A stretch of DNA of 64,000 nt from Lumbricus rubellus. Lineage: Eukaryota > Annelida > Clitellata > Crassiclitellata > Lumbricidae. The stretch is from contig OX243821.1 in assembly GCA_945859605.1 (NCBI GenBank), positions 18,701,935-18,765,934 on the forward strand, given 5' to 3'. Every line of letters begins with the position of its first letter. Positions within the stretch are counted from its first letter, which is position 1. The notes under the pieces are model-generated. The model was not told the DNA's origin and searched no databases. It saw only the letters and a program-made list of their open reading frames with translations. Position numbers and translations under genes: made by a program. Positions 1-12,838 of this stretch are shown here, piece by piece.

Positions 1-2
1 AG

Positions 3-203
3 GAGAAACATGAAACGAAGAAGGAGGAGGAGGAAAAGGAGGAAGAGAACGAGGATATGGTGGAGTATATGAGGAAGTGGTACAGGAAGCGTAAGGGCAA
101 AAAAGGAATGGGCTTCCGTTGTCTTTACGCCTTATGTCATGGTTTTGCTCAGATGCGTTTTACTGCAGATTTAGAACCGTCATTTTCGGCCGGCGTTTTG
201 TAG
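3..203 (+). CDS. Possible 3' part of a coding exon, truncated by window edge
   Basis: An open frame enters from the left edge and runs 66 codons to TAG at 201-203. Its start is rich in Lys and Glu (KKEEEEKEEENED) and continues MVEYMRKWYRKRKGKKG. A candidate splice donor (GTAAGG) lies near position 90, so the true exon may end there and the rest be intron. The stop falls just where a LINE/SINE-type tail begins (about 200-245). The charged stretch could be real coding sequence or a purine-rich low-complexity tract. I recognise no family. Confidence 0.25.
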   Translation, partial: EKHETKKEEEEKEEENEDMVEYMRKWYRKRKGKKGMGFRCLYALCHGFAQMRFTADLEPSFSAGVL

Positions 204-475
204 GGAGCGCTCCTGAGTAGTAACCTGGTAGGACGCAATATAAATCCACGATGAATTAATGTATGAGTGAATGAATGAATGAATGAACGAATGAACGAAC
301 GAACGAATAAATGAATGTATGAATGTATGAATGAATAAATAAATGAATGAACGACCGAATGAATGAGTGAATGAATGAATGAATAATTGAATGAATGAAC
401 GAATGAATGAATAAATGAATGAATGAATGAATGAATGAATGAATGAATGAATGAATGAATGAATGAATGAAACTA
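200..475 (+). repeat. Retroelement 3' tail with expanded GAAT microsatellite
   Basis: The segment 200-245 matches the GAGCGCCTCTGAGTAG-type 3' end seen many times in this window. It is followed by about 230 bp of GAAT/GAAC units. The same combination of tail and 4-bp repeat occurs at 15,706-15,775, 31,224-31,291 and 61,436-61,535, so the microsatellite probably grew from the retroelement's own terminal repeat. Open frames here, rich in FIHS, are repeat artefacts. Confidence 0.7.
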
Positions 476-588
476 TAGCAATCCACAACCCTGAGTTTTC
501 ATGCACGCTTATTCGATGTACATATATTGAAAATATGTAGTTATGTATATTTTTATATTACGTTATATTACGGTATTGTCTATGCATA

Positions 589-1149
589 TCTATATAAATA
601 AAAATGAAACTTTCCAATAGTTAATGTTACAATCACGCCGAAAGTTACGCAGCGATTGTTGTGAAAATTTACCAAAACCTTCCATTCCAATAGCACCGTG
701 TCTTTAGATTTCTTTTCCACGAAAAAACCCAATCTTTTCCACAAAAAGTGAACTTTGCAATCCGTTCGTCCGCCATTTACAAATTCAACACGTCCCACAC
801 GGCTGCCACATTTCACAAACGATGTCTCCAAACACAGCAGACTAAACATCAATGATGTCGCGTCCTCTGACGTCATAAGCGATTCAAAATTTCACAAAGC
901 GGCCTTGACGGCGTGACGGAGGAAAGGAGCGGAGGGAGCGGGACGAAGACGTTGGGGAGAGAGCGGAGAGGGAGGGGAGGTGGAGGTCAAGGGGGAAGGG
1001 GAGTGGAGGGGCGGGGGAGGGAGGCCTTTCCCCAAAGCGGCCTTCACGGCGATACGGAGGAAAGGAGCGGAGGGAGCGGGACGAAGACGGTGGGGAGGGG
1101 GAGGGGAGCCTCTTTTCAGCCACAGCAACGCGTGGCCGGGTTCAGCTAG
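589..1149 (+). mobile_element. Short non-autonomous Helitron
   Basis: It starts with TCTATATAAATAAAAATG and ends with CTAG, lying between A (588) and T (1150), as Helitrons do. Close to the 3' end a short hairpin (GCCAC/GTGGC) precedes GGGTTCAGCTAG. The interior contains a G-rich tract that is duplicated (two copies of an approximately 60-bp block around 905-960 and 1,035-1,095). A related copy lies at 51,746-52,234 on the minus strand and a 3'-end fragment at 31,806-31,859. There is no Rep/helicase coding capacity, so mobilisation would need an autonomous partner elsewhere. Confidence 0.75.
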
Positions 1150-1440
1150 TAATAATATAAATTATGTCTATATTTGCTTATGTGCGTATTACGTATAGGT
1201 AGTGGGAGACAGAGACAGGGACAGGGAGAGACAAGACGACAAAAAGAGTGAGATAGAGAGAGACAGACAGCGATACGGAGAGAAGCCTTTTCTGTGGTTG
1301 CCCTTCATGAATGCAGATCTTTGCCATGCAAACAACATGTGGTCTGTATGTTTGCGAAGGCGTGTGTGCACAAAGAATACGAGTTGAGTGTCTTTCCCTA
1401 TATATCTAATTCTGTATAATTTTGTCTCTGTATCTTTATG

Positions 1441-2085
<645 letters not shown>

Positions 2086-2929
2086 GACAGCAGCGAGACT
2101 TGTGTCCACTCGCTGTAATTATGGCTCTGGATAATGTCCACCGCATCTGCATCGGCTACACCTGCCTCTCACCAGCCTCTGCAGCTCCATCCTCAGCTGT
2201 CAGCAATCTCCATTCCCCCATCCCCATCCCCCCGCCCCCATTCTAATCCCCCATCCCCATCCCCATAGACCCCATCTCCCCCATTCCCATTTGCATCTTG
2301 ATTATACGCAATTCGTGGCTGCATATTATCTACAACGCCTCAGTCGCTGCATCTGTCTGCCTGTCCGTGTGTGTTTGTCTGTCTGTCTGTCTGTCTACCT
2401 CTCCGTGTATGTCTGTCTGTCTGCCTGTCCGTGTCTGTCTCTTTGTCTGTCTGTCTTTAATCTACAATACATCAGTTGCTGCTCTTGTCTATCGGTCTGC
2501 CTGTCCGGCTGCCTGTCCATGTGTGTTTGTCTGGGGTACGTCTGTCCGTCTCACTGTCTGTCTGTCCTTCTGTATCTGTGTATCTCTATCTTGGACATTA
2601 TCTATTCCAGTTGCCCAGTGCCTGGACCTCTCTCTTTCTCTTTCTCGCTTCCCATTTTTCACCAACGTGTCCTACCCTCCCATCCATTCCGTCATCATGA
2701 CCTCCCTCTCTTTCCACCTCTCTCCTTCCCTCCCTTTCTCTCTGCTTCCCTCTACCTTCCTCTCTCTTCCCCTCTTCTTTACTCTCTTCTCCTCTCCTTC
2801 CCCTCCCCTCCCAGTGCTCCCGCTCTTCCCCTCTACATTCCCTCATTTCATGCTACGATCCCTAACTCCCTTATTTACATTCAACACTTAGTCTTGCATT
2901 TCCTTCCCATCCTCTCCTCTTCCCCTTCT
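2086..2929. other. Pyrimidine-rich DNA without a gene
   Basis: Degenerate TGTC and TCCC-rich sequence links two arrays. Part of it (about 2,085-2,180) has more ordinary composition but shows no coding exon with splice sites that I can support. Confidence 0.6.
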
Positions 2930-4657
2930 GTCCATCCATCCATCATCCATCCATCCATACATCCATCCACCCATCCATCCATTCATCCACCCGTCCATCC
3001 ATCCATCCATCCATCCATCCATCCATCCACCCACCCATCCATCCATCCATTCACCCATCCATCCACCCATCCATCAACCCATCCATCCATCAATCCATCC
3101 ACCCATCCATCAACCCATCCATCCATCCATCCACCCATCCATCCATCCATCCATCCACCCATCCATCCATCCATCCACCCGTCCATCCATCCACCCATCC
3201 ATCCATCCATCCACCCATCCATCCATTCACCCATCCATCCACCCATCCATCAACCCATCCATCCATCCATCCATCCACCCATCCATCCATCCATCCATCC
3301 ACCCATCCATCCATCCATCCATCCACCCGTCCATCCATCCATCCATCCATCCATCCATCCACCCACCCATCCACCCATCCATTCACCCATCCATCCACCC
3401 ATCCATCAACCCATCCATCCATCAATCCATCCATCCACCCATCCATCCACCCATCCATCCATCCATCCACCCATCCATCCATCAATGCATCCACCCATCC
3501 ATCAACCCATCCATCCATCCATCCATCCATCCACCCATTCATCCATCCATCCACCCATCCATCCATCCATCCACCCGTCCATCCATCCACCCATCCATCC
3601 ATCCACCCATCCATCCATTCACCCATCCATCCACCCATCCATCAACCCATCCATCCATCAACCCATTAATCCATCAATCCATCCATCAATCCATCCACCC
3701 ATCCATCCACCCATCCATCCATCCATCCACCCATCCATCCATCAATCCACCCATCCATCCATCAATCCATCCACCCATCCATCCACCCATCCATCCATCC
3801 ATCCACCCATCCATCCATCCATCCACCCATCCATCCATCAATCCATCCACCCATCCATCAACCCATCCATCCATCAACCCATCCATCCATCAATCCATCC
3901 ATCAATCCATCCACCCATCCATCCACCCATCCATCCATCCATCCACCCATCCATCCATCCATCCATCCATCCACCCATCCATCCATCAATCCATCCACCC
4001 ATCCATCAACCCATCCATCCATCCATCCATCCACCCATCCATCAACCCATCCATCCATCCATCCATCCATCCATCCACCCATCCATCCATCAATCCATCC
4101 ACCCATCCATCCACCCATCCATCCATCCACCCATCCATCCATCAATCCATCCACCCATCCATCCACCCATCCATCCATCCATCCACCCATCCATCCATCA
4201 ATCCATCCATCCACCCATCCATCCATCAATCCATCCACCCATCCATCCACCCATCCATCCATCCATCCACCCATCCATCCATCAATCCATCCACCCATCC
4301 ATCCATCCATCCATCCACCCATCCATCCATCAATCCATCCACCCATCCATCAACCCATCCATCCATCCATCCATCCATCCATCCACCCATCCATCCATCC
4401 ACCCATCCATCCATCAATCCATCCACCCATCCATCAACCCATCCATCCATCCATCCATCCATCCATCCATCCATCCATCCATCCACCCATCCATCCATCC
4501 ATCAACCCATCCATCCATCCATCCACCCATCCATCCATCCACCCGTCCATCCATCCACCCATCCATCCATCCATCCACCCATCCATCCATCCATCCACCC
4601 ATCCATCCATTCACCCATCCATCCACCCATCCATCAACCCATCCATTCATCCATCAA
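2930..4657. repeat. CATC/CACC/CAAC minisatellite
   Basis: About 1.7 kb of CATC units is punctuated by CACC, CAAC and CATT variants, giving irregular higher-order blocks of roughly 100-300 bp. The open frames across it, rich in IHPSIHPS, are artefacts of the repeat. Confidence 0.97.
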
Positions 4658-4904
4658 GTAACTTGCACACTTTCAACTGTGAACTTTCTGCCACCTGTTC
4701 AATGCATTTTGTACCGGGTCTGCATTGCAGAGTCTGCAATGACAAACTCGTCGCAGACGTGACACCATACGCCTGAGGACTTTGATGGAATTTTTTGTGG
4801 AGTACGGTAAAGGCCGTATAATTTATAGCAAGGGGAGTGTTTTGGGTGTTTGAACACCCCCAAAATGAAAATGTAAAAAATAATCGAATGCATTCACTAG
4901 CACA

Positions 4905-5228
4905 CATAGGCGTACGAGGCGGGGTCCAGAGGTGGGGGGGGGCAAATGCCCCCAACTTTCGGGCAAGTCTGGTTTTTCGGGCAAATACAGCCACCGAACG
5001 ACTAAAAAAAGGTCGTCAAGTTTCGGGAAAGTCTGGTTTTTCGGGCAAACACAGCCCCCGAACGACTAAAAAAAGGTCGTCAAGTTTCGGGCAAGTCTTG
5101 TTTTTCGGGCAAGTACAGCCCCGAACGACTAAAAAAAGATCGTCAACTTTTTTGCCGGATATATTTTTCTCGGGCAGAAGTTCAATCTTTGCCCCCCCCC
5201 CACTGCTGTAATCTCCCATACGCCTATG
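4905..5228. mobile_element. hAT-type MITE (CATAGGCGTACG family), copy 1
   Basis: The element begins CATAGGCGTACG and ends in the inverted form, and is flanked by a perfect 8-bp target duplication CTAGCACA (4,897-4,904 and 5,229-5,236). The interior holds about three tandem units of roughly 61 bp containing CGGGCAAGTCTGG and GAACGACTAAAAAAAGGTCG. A shorter inverted copy is at 27,613-27,799. It has no coding capacity. Confidence 0.85.
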
Positions 5229-5236
5229 CTAGCACA

Positions 5237-5776
5237 TAATGAAAAAACGTTAAATTAGGCGAAAAATTGCAAGAAAGTCGTTTCCGACGACTAAAAAAGT
5301 CAGAAATTTGTTAATTTTCGCGACTAAAAAGAGGTCGTGAGAAATTCTATAGCGAATAAACAAACCTGTATTCTTCCTGCACACGGTGTCATTTTCATAT
5401 TCATAAATCGTATTCTGACTGCACTAGGTGTGGTTTTCATATTCATAAATCGTATTCGTACTGCATACGGTGTCGTTTTCCTATTTCTAAATCGTATTCT
5501 TACTGCACCCGGTGTCGTTTTCCTGTTCGTATGTTAACGTATTATCAGACGTCACAAAGGAACCGCCACGCCCTGCGGCGACAGCGCAGACGATATTAAT
5601 CCTTGGCGGGAGTTTTCGCGCAATATGTACCGACGAAATTGAGTTAAAAATTCTCTTTCTGTTGTAAAAGTAGTCGCTACAAAATTTCCGGGTTTTTGTA
5701 GCAATTATTCTTTGGCAGCAGCTTTTAGTAGACCAGTGTAAATTGACGTTGGTGGTCTACTTTTCACGGCACAACT
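5237..5776. other. No gene seen; short direct repeats
   Basis: It contains about three imperfect copies of a roughly 60-bp unit (5,375-5,530, with CATAAATCGTATTC) and then unique sequence. Nothing coding is supported. Confidence 0.5.
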
Positions 5777-6118
5777 TTAGCATTGGGGACCTGGCTGTCG
5801 GTTAGGGTCAGGTTAAGCGGCGCGGGTGATATAAGTGTCGTGTAGGGTCAATTAAGCGTCACGAGTGTCGGTTATGGTCAGGAAAGAACCATTAGGCGTC
5901 ATGAGTGTTGTTTAGGGTCAGGTTAGGCGTCACGAGTGTCGGTAGGGTCAGGTTAGGCGTCGTTGGAGTCGGTTAGGGTCAGGTTAGGCGTCGTTGGAGT
6001 CGGTTAGGGTCAGGTTAGGCGTCGTGAGTGTCGGTTAGGTTCAGTTTAGTGTCGTCATTGGATATTGTTCAAATAATTATACAGTGTCTACTTTGGTCGA
6101 CGATAATATATTTCTGCC
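5777..6118. mobile_element. MITE family Q with internal TTAGG-containing tandem repeat
   Basis: The ends resemble GGCACAACTTTAGCATTGGG and its inverted counterpart (GATAATATATTTCTGCC). The interior is about eight units of roughly 30 bp built from GGTTAGGGTCAGGTTAGGCG. Related copies are at 25,190-25,310, 33,618-33,792, 38,745-38,965 and 53,845-53,943. Similar sequences containing TAGTAGACC flank it on both sides, so a host repeat may have been split or duplicated. Confidence 0.55.
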
Positions 6119-6327
6119 GCTTTCAGTAGACCAATATAAATTGGCATTACATGCGCTGCATTATGCACGCTCGATTTGATGGATTATGAAAAAACTGTTA
6201 ATTAATTATTATACAAACATAGGATGTTCTTTTCATCTTATTTGATGATTATTTACATTTTATTAGCGCATTTTTATTAGCGCATTTTTATTAGCGCATT
6301 TTTATTAGTGCATTTTTATGAGCGTGT

Positions 6328-6575
6328 TGTGGTCTGAATGGTCTAGTGATTAGTGCGCTTGGCTGTCAGTGGGGAGTTGAGGGTTAATTAGGAGAATTTT
6401 TTCCATGAGTCATACACCACATGACTTCCCTGTTACAGTAGCCAACGCAGCTAAGATGAATGTACACTGTTGATGGGAGGTTAGGACGGTGAGGAAGAGG
6501 ATTGGTTGGTCATCAGCCTTATACATGTATGCCGAGGATAAGAAAATTGAAGTCGTTGGCACTTCATACTCAAGT
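6328..6575 (+). repeat. tRNA-like SINE, family 2 (degenerate copy)
   Basis: The 5' part resembles a tRNA A-box region (TGGTCTAGTGATTAGTGCG). The body shares TACACTGTTGATGGGAGG and a TATGCCGAGGATAAG-like end with the copy at 18,905-19,165. The B box is eroded. Confidence 0.5.
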
Positions 6576-6589
6576 GCAGTGTGGTTGGC

Positions 6590-7045
6590 GTGCGTGCATG
6601 TGTGTGTACGTGTGTGCGTATGGGTGCTTGTGCGTGTGTGTTCGTGTGTGCATGGGGTGTGTATGTTTGTGTGCGCGCGCTTGTGCGTTTGCGTGTGTGT
6701 GTTTGAGCTTGTATGTGTGCCTCTGGGTGCCTGTGTGCGTACTCCTATGTGTGCTTGTGTATCCATTTGTCTGTGCGTGTGTTCGTATGTGTGCGTGTTG
6801 GTGTGCGTATGTGTGCGTGTTGGTGTGCGTATGTGTGCGTGTTGGTGTGCGTATCTGTAAGCTTGCGTGTGTAAGACTGTGGGTGCCTGTGTGTGTGTGT
6901 GCGCTCGTGTGCGTGTGTGCGCCTGTATACTCGTATGTGTGCTTGCGTATCCATTGTGTCTGTGCGTGTGTTCGTATGTGTGCGTGTGAATGTGCGTGTG
7001 TGTGCGTGTGAATGTGCGTGTGTTGGTGTCGTTGAATACGTGCGT
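6590..7045. repeat. GT-rich minisatellite
   Basis: Irregular TGTGTGCGTG units with local duplications, for example three copies of a 24-bp unit near 6,785-6,850. Open frames on both strands are artefacts. Confidence 0.9.
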
Positions 7046-7745
7046 GTTTTCCAACGACAATTCGCATCCTGCTTATGGCCCCAACATTACCAGCGAGTAA
7101 TCACCATCAGTAGACTTTGCACGACACTAAAAGATTCCCCCTCTCTGTCCATCTCTGCCACACAGCATCCTCCACCTCTGCCCCCAGCCACCCACCCACC
7201 CACCCTTCGTAATCTCGGAAGACTAAGGACTCCTGTCGCCTTTACCCCGGCCGTCCTAACCCGAATTTATACTGCGCAGCGTATACGACTTTTGCGCAAA
7301 AATTGCGCTGACCTGTACACACGTAGCCGTCCAACATCACCCAGCGCTATAAAAACCGTGGTCGAGCAGCGCCTGAGAGCTCTACTAACCGTGGTCCGTG
7401 ACGTAAGGCGGTTTCCGGCTTGGGCGATAAAGAGGCAGCCATTTCGTTTGTGGATTAAATTAACTGCCGTTGCTTACGACCATGAGCGAATGAATATCTG
7501 TGTACGTGGGGCTAGGTGATGTGGCCCGCTTGGACACCCGTGAATTTACGGGTTCTTTCAAACGCTTATAAATTAGCCTTTCATGCACAGATTATCCACG
7601 CTGTGGTTTAGGGGGAAATGTCCATTTCTGGGGAAAGTATTATATTCTCTCTCTTCCATTTGTCTATTGTCTGTTGAAAGCAACAATAGTTAGAGTCTAT
7701 TGTCAGAAATGTCCAGATTTGTCCAACTGTTGTCTCTGATTAATT
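7046..7745. other. Unique sequence between two arrays
   Basis: A TATAAAA-like word (7,349-7,355) sits in normal-composition DNA, and a frame on the plus strand stays open to TGA at 7,517-7,519. No clear splice structure or protein family is visible, so no gene is called. Confidence 0.35.
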
Positions 7746-7749
7746 AGTT

Positions 7750-10700
7750 TTCTCTGTCTGTCTGTCTCACACTATCTCTCTCACTCTGTCTCTGTCTCTC
7801 TGTCTGCCTGCCTGTCTGTCTGTCTGTCTGTCTCACACTATCTCTCTCACTCTGTCTCTGTCTCTCTGTCTGCCTGCCTGTTTGTCTGTCTGTCTGTCTC
7901 ACACTATCTCTCTCACCCTGTCTCTGTCTCTCTGTCTGCCTGCCTGTCTGTCTGTCTGTCTCACACTGTCTCTCTCACCCTGTCTCTGTCTCTCTGTCTG
8001 CCTGCCTGTCTGTCTGTCTGTCTCACACTATCTCTCTCACTCTGTCTCTGTCTCTCTGTCTGCCTGCCTGTTTGTCTGTCTGTCTGTCTCACACTATCTC
8101 TCTCACTCTGTCTCTGTCTCTCTGTCTGCCTGCCTGTTTGTCTGTCTGTCTGTCTCACACTATCTCTCTCACCCTGTCTCTGTCTCTCTGTCTGCCTGCC
8201 TGTCTGTCTGTCTGTCTCACACTGTCTCTCTCACCCTGTCTCTGTCTCTCTGTCTGCCTGCCTGTCTGTCTGTCTGTCTCACACTATCTCTCTCACTCTG
8301 TCTCTGTCTCTCTGTCTGCCTGCCTGTTTGTCTGTCTGTCTGTCTCACACTATCTCTCTCACCCTGTCTCTGTCTCTCTGTCTGCCTGCCTGTCTGTCTG
8401 TCTGTCTCACACTGTCTCTCTCACCCTGTCTCTGTCTCTCTGTCTGCCTGCCTGTCTGTCTGTCTGTCTCACACTATCTCTCTCACTCTGTCTCTGTCTC
8501 TCTGTCTGCCTGCCTGTTTGTCTGTCTGTCTGTCTCACACTATCTCTCTCACCCTGTCTCTGTCTCTCTGTCTGCCTGCCTGTCTGTCTGTCTGTCTCAC
8601 ACTGTCTCTCTCACCCTGTCTCTGTCTCTCTGTCTGCCTGCCTGTCTGTCTGTCTGTCTCACACTATCTCTCTCACTCTGTCTCTGTCTCTCTGTCTGCC
8701 TGCCTGTCTGTCTGTCTGTCTCACACTATCTCTCTCACTCTGTCTCTGTCTCTCTGTCTGCCTGCCTGTCTGTCTGTCTGTCTCACACTGTCTCTTTCAC
8801 CCTGTCTCTGTCTCTCTGTCTGCCTGCCTGTTTGTCTGTCTGTCTGTCTCACACTATCTCTCTCACCCTGTCTCTGTCTCTCTGTCTGCCTGCCTGTCTG
8901 TCTGTCTGTCTCACACTATCTCTCTCACTCTGTCTCTGTCTCTCTGTCTGCCTGCCTGTCTGTCTGTCTGTCTCACACTATCTCTCTCACCCTGTCTCTG
9001 TCTCTCTGTCTGCCTGCCTGTCTGTCTGTCTGTCTCACACTATCTCTCTCACTCTGTCTCTGTCTCTCTGTCTGCCTGCCTGTCTGTCTGTCTGTCTCAC
9101 ACTATCTCTCTCACCCTGTCTCTGTCTCTCTGTCTGCCTGCCTGTCTGTCTGTCTGTCTCACACTGTCTCTCTCACCCTGTCTCTGTCTCTCTGTCTGCC
9201 TGCCTGTCTGTCTGTCTGTCTCACACTATCTCTCTCACTCTGTCTCTGTCTCTCTGTCTGCCTGCCTGTCTGTCTGTCTGTCTCACACTATCTCTCTCAC
9301 CCTGTCTCTGTCTCTCTGTCTGCCTGCCTGTCTGTCTGTCTGTCTCACACTATCTCTCTCACTCTGTCTCTGTCTCTCTGTCTGCCTGCCTGTCTGTCTG
9401 TCTGTCTCACACTATCTCTCTCACCCTGTCTCTGTCTCTCTGTCTGCCTGCCTGTCTGTCTGTCTGTCTCACACTATCTCTCTCACCCTGTCTCTGTCTC
9501 TCTGTCTGCCTGCCTGTCTGTCTGTCTGTCTCACACTATCTCTCTCACCCTGTCTCTGTCTCTCTGTCTGCCTGCCTGTCTGTCTGTCTGTCTCACACTG
9601 TCTCTCTCACCCTGTCTCTGTCTCTCTGTCTGCCTGCCTGTCTGTCTGTCTGTCTCACACTATCTCTCTCACCCTGTCTCTGTCTCTCTGTCTGCCTGCC
9701 TGTCTGTCTGTCTGTCTCACACTATCTCTCTCACCCTGTCTCTGTCTCTCTGTCTGCCTGCCTGTCTGTCTGTCTGTCTCACACTATCTCTCTCACCCTG
9801 TCTCTGTCTCTCTGTCTGCCTGCCTGTCTGTCTGTCTGTCTCACACTATCTCTCTCACCCTGTCTCTGTCTCTCTGTCTGCCTGCCTGTTTGTCTGTCTG
9901 TCTGTCTCACACTATCTCTCTCACCCTGTCTCTGTCTCTCTGTCTGCCTGCCTGTTTGTCTGTCTGTCTGTCTCACACTATCTCTCTCACCCTGTCTCTG
10001 TCTCTCTGTCTGCCTGCCTGTCTGTCTGTCTGTCTCACACTATCTCTCTCACCCTGTCTCTGTCTCTCTGTCTGCCTGCCTGTCTGTCTGTCTGTCTCAC
10101 ACTATCTCTCTCACCCTGTCTCTGTCTCTCTGTCTGCCTGCCTGTTTGTCTGTCTGTCTGTCTCACACTGTCTCTTTCACCCTGTCTCTGTCTCTCTGTC
10201 TGCCTGCCTGTTTGTCTGTCTGTCTGTCTCACACTATCTCTCTCACTCTGTATCTGTCTCTCTGTCTGCCTGCCTGTCTGTCTGTCTGTCTCACACTATC
10301 TCTCTCACCCTGTCTCTGTCTCTCTGTCTGCCTGCCTGTCTGTCTGTCTGTCTCACACTATCTCTCTCACCCTGTCTCTGTCTCTCTGTCTGCCTGCCTG
10401 TCTGTCTGTCTGTCTCACACTATCTCTCTCACCCTGTCTCTGTCTCTCTGTCTGCCTGCCTGTCTGTCTGTCTGTCTCACACTGTCTCTCTCACCCTGTC
10501 TCTGTCTCTCTGTCTGCCTGCCTGTCTGTCTGTCTGTCTCACACTATCTCTCTCACCCTGTCTCTGTCTCTCTGTCTGCCTGCCTGTCTGTCTGTCTGTC
10601 TCACACTATCTCTCTCACCCTGTCTCTGTCTCTCTGTCTGCCTGCCTGTCTGTCTGTCTGTCTCACACTATCTCTCTCACCCTGTCTCTGTCTCTCTGTC

Positions 10701-11280
10701 TGCCTGCCTGTCTGTCTGTCTGTCTCACACTATCTCTCTCACCCTGTCTCTGTCTCTCTGTCTGCCTGCCTGTTTGTCTGTCTGTCTGTCTCACACTATC
10801 TCTCTCACCCTGTCTCTGTCTCTCTGTCTGCCTGCCTGTTTGTCTGTCTGTCTGTCTCACACTATCTCTCTCACCCTGTCTCTGTCTCTCTGTCTGCCTG
10901 CCTGTCTGTCTGTCTGTCTCACACTATCTCTCTCACCCTGTCTCTGTCTCTCTGTCTGCCTGCCTGTCTGTCTGTCTGTCTCACACTATCTCTCTCACCC
11001 TGTCTCTGTCTCTCTGTCTGCCTGCCTGTTTGTCTGTCTGTCTGTCTCACACTGTCTCTTTCACTCTGTCTCTCTGTCTGCCTGTCTGTCTCACACTGTC
11101 TCTGTCTCTCTGTCTTTCTGTCTGTTTGTCTGTCTGTCTCACACTGTCTCTCTCTCACTCTGTTTCTGTCTCTCTGTCTGCCTGCCTGTTTGTCTGTCTG
11201 TCTCACACTGTCTCTTTCACTCTGTCTCTCTGTCTGCCTGTCTGTCTCACACTGTCTCTGTTTCTCTGTCTCTCTCTTAC
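7750..11280. repeat. 62/66-bp CT-rich satellite array
   Basis: About 53 head-to-tail copies of a 62-bp unit (CACACTATCTCTCTCACC through CTGCCTGCCTGTCTG). A 66-bp variant carries an extra 4 bp (TGTTTGTC form), and point variants are CACTG versus CACTA and CACCC versus CACTC. Neighbouring units share variants in blocks, as expected for unequal exchange. The right end (about 11,090-11,280) is a degenerate shorter version. Long open frames of about 1,100-1,200 codons exist in all three plus frames but encode only rotated SLSLCLPACL-type repeats. Confidence 0.95.
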
Positions 11281-11455
11281 TGCAGCTCTCGCTGTCTATG
11301 TCTCTGTCTTTCTCTTTGCCTGCCTGCCTGCAGCCTGCCTGCCTGCGTGTCTGTCTGCGTGTCTGCCTGCCAGATTGCCTGCCTGCCTGCTTGCCTGCCT
11401 GTCTGCCTGCCTGTCACACTTTGCCATCTATGGATTCCTCTCTCTCTCTCTCTCA
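11281..11455. repeat. TGCC/CTGC-rich and CT tail of the array
   Basis: Degenerate CTGCCTGC units followed by a CT run (about 11,440-11,456). Nothing else is seen. Confidence 0.7.
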
Positions 11456-11699
11456 TTATTCAGATACAGAAGACACTGATATGTCAACTCTTACTTCACT
11501 GACCCTGCATGCGCTGAGTTTGCGCTCTTCTGCCGTTGGCGTTCTGTCTGCGCGTCTCTGTCCAATCGGAAATTGCAAATTCCGGTCATGAAACGTCAAC
11601 AAATAAAGGAAGTCAGACGAGATCTCGTCACAAACTAAGATGGCTGTCATCGTCTGCTTGCGAAGACCAAAGATGCCTGCATAGTGCGGGACTTCCGGC

Positions 11700-12455
11700 A
11701 GGCGTGGGTGTGTGTGTGCTTTGTAGTGTGTGTGTGTTTTGTAGTGTGCGTGTGTGTGTGTGTGCGTATGTGTGTGTGTGCTTGTGTGGTTTGTGGTGTG
11801 TGTGCGCCTGCGTGTGCGTGTGTGAGTGTCTGTATGTTGCGGTCTGTTGACTTGTGGTCTGTGTGTGTGTGTGTGTGTGTCTTGTGGTCTGTGTGTGTGT
11901 CTGGTTTTCTGTGTGTGTGTGGGTGTGTGTGTGTGGTGGTCTGTGTGTGTCTGTTGGTCTGTGTGTGTCTGTTGGTCTGTGTGTGTCTGTTGGTCTGTGT
12001 GTGTCTTTTGGTCTGTGTGTGTCTTTTGGTCTGTGTGTGTCTTTTGGTCTGTGTGTGTGTGTCTTGTGGTCTGTGTGTGTGTCTGGTTTTCTGTGTGTGT
12101 CTTGTGGTTTGTGTGTGTCTTTTGGTCTGTGTGTCTTTTGGTCCATGTTTGTCTTTTGGTCTGTCTTTGTCTTTTGGTCTGTTTGTCTTTGTCTTTTGGT
12201 CTGTGTGTGTGTGTCTTGTGGTCTGTGTGTGTGTCTTGTGGTCTGTGTGTGTCTGGCGGTCTGTGTGTGTCTTTTGGTCTGTGTGTGTCTTGTGGTCTGT
12301 GTGTGTCTTGTGGTCTGTGTGTGTGTGTCCTGTGGTCTGTGTGTGTCTTTTGGTCTGTGTGTGTCCTGTGGTCTGTGTGTGTCTTGTGGTCTGTGTGTGT
12401 GTCTGGTTTTCTGTGTGTGTCTTTTGGTCTGTGTGTTTGTGTTTGTTGTGGTCTG
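11700..12455. repeat. GT-rich minisatellite with GGTCTGTGTGTGTCTT unit
   Basis: About 40 units of 18-24 bp combining TGTGTGTGTC with TTTTGGTC, TTGTGGTC or TTGGTC. The segment 11,460-11,700 before it is unique and shows no supported gene. Confidence 0.95.
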
Positions 12456-12573
12456 TGTGAAGGCAAGAAGGCAATCAATTTATTGCACCAAGATAACAAT
12501 GTGTGTCCATAATATCAGAGAACGGATCCTTTTTCTGCGGCGGTCACGTGCACATGTACCATGCTCAGCATAT

Positions 12574-12724
12574 TATGTGAATTGTGGATAAATAGCTAAG
12601 GGGTGAGACTTTGATAGATCTATATGCGGAGTTGGGGAGTAGAGTGAAAACAAAACTGTGAGACCATAAGAAAGACGAGGGGGTTGAACCCACAGCCACC
12701 CCCCCAACTGCAATTCTCACCCTG
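12574..12724 (-). mobile_element. hAT-6 MITE (diverged copy)
   Basis: It runs from TGTGAATTGTGGATAAATAG to CAATTCTCACCCTG and matches the better copies at 21,036-21,158 and 45,602-45,720. A target duplication is not clear here. Confidence 0.5.
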
Positions 12725-12838
12725 GCCGTGCTTAATATGCTCTTTGGAATGGACTTGCAAACGATCTACATTTTTTATAAGCTATATAGGCCTATTTATC
12801 TTTCGCATTTGCAGTAGCACACCCCCAACCCCCGTCAA

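Noticed and set aside
2291..4762. 823-codon frame rich in IHPSIHPS
   Set aside because: Product of the CATC minisatellite; all frames are open because the repeat has few stop triplets.
5790..6060. Interstitial telomere array
   Set aside because: GGTTAGGG occurs once per approximately 30-bp unit and not as tandem TTAGGG hexamers; it belongs to MITE family Q.
7750..11280. CRISPR array
   Set aside because: Repeats are directly adjacent with no unique spacers, in eukaryotic DNA with no cas genes.
7882..11591. Three overlapping plus-strand open frames of more than 1,000 codons
   Set aside because: They lie in the 62/66-bp satellite, encode only rotated versions of the same low-complexity peptide, and have no splice or promoter context.
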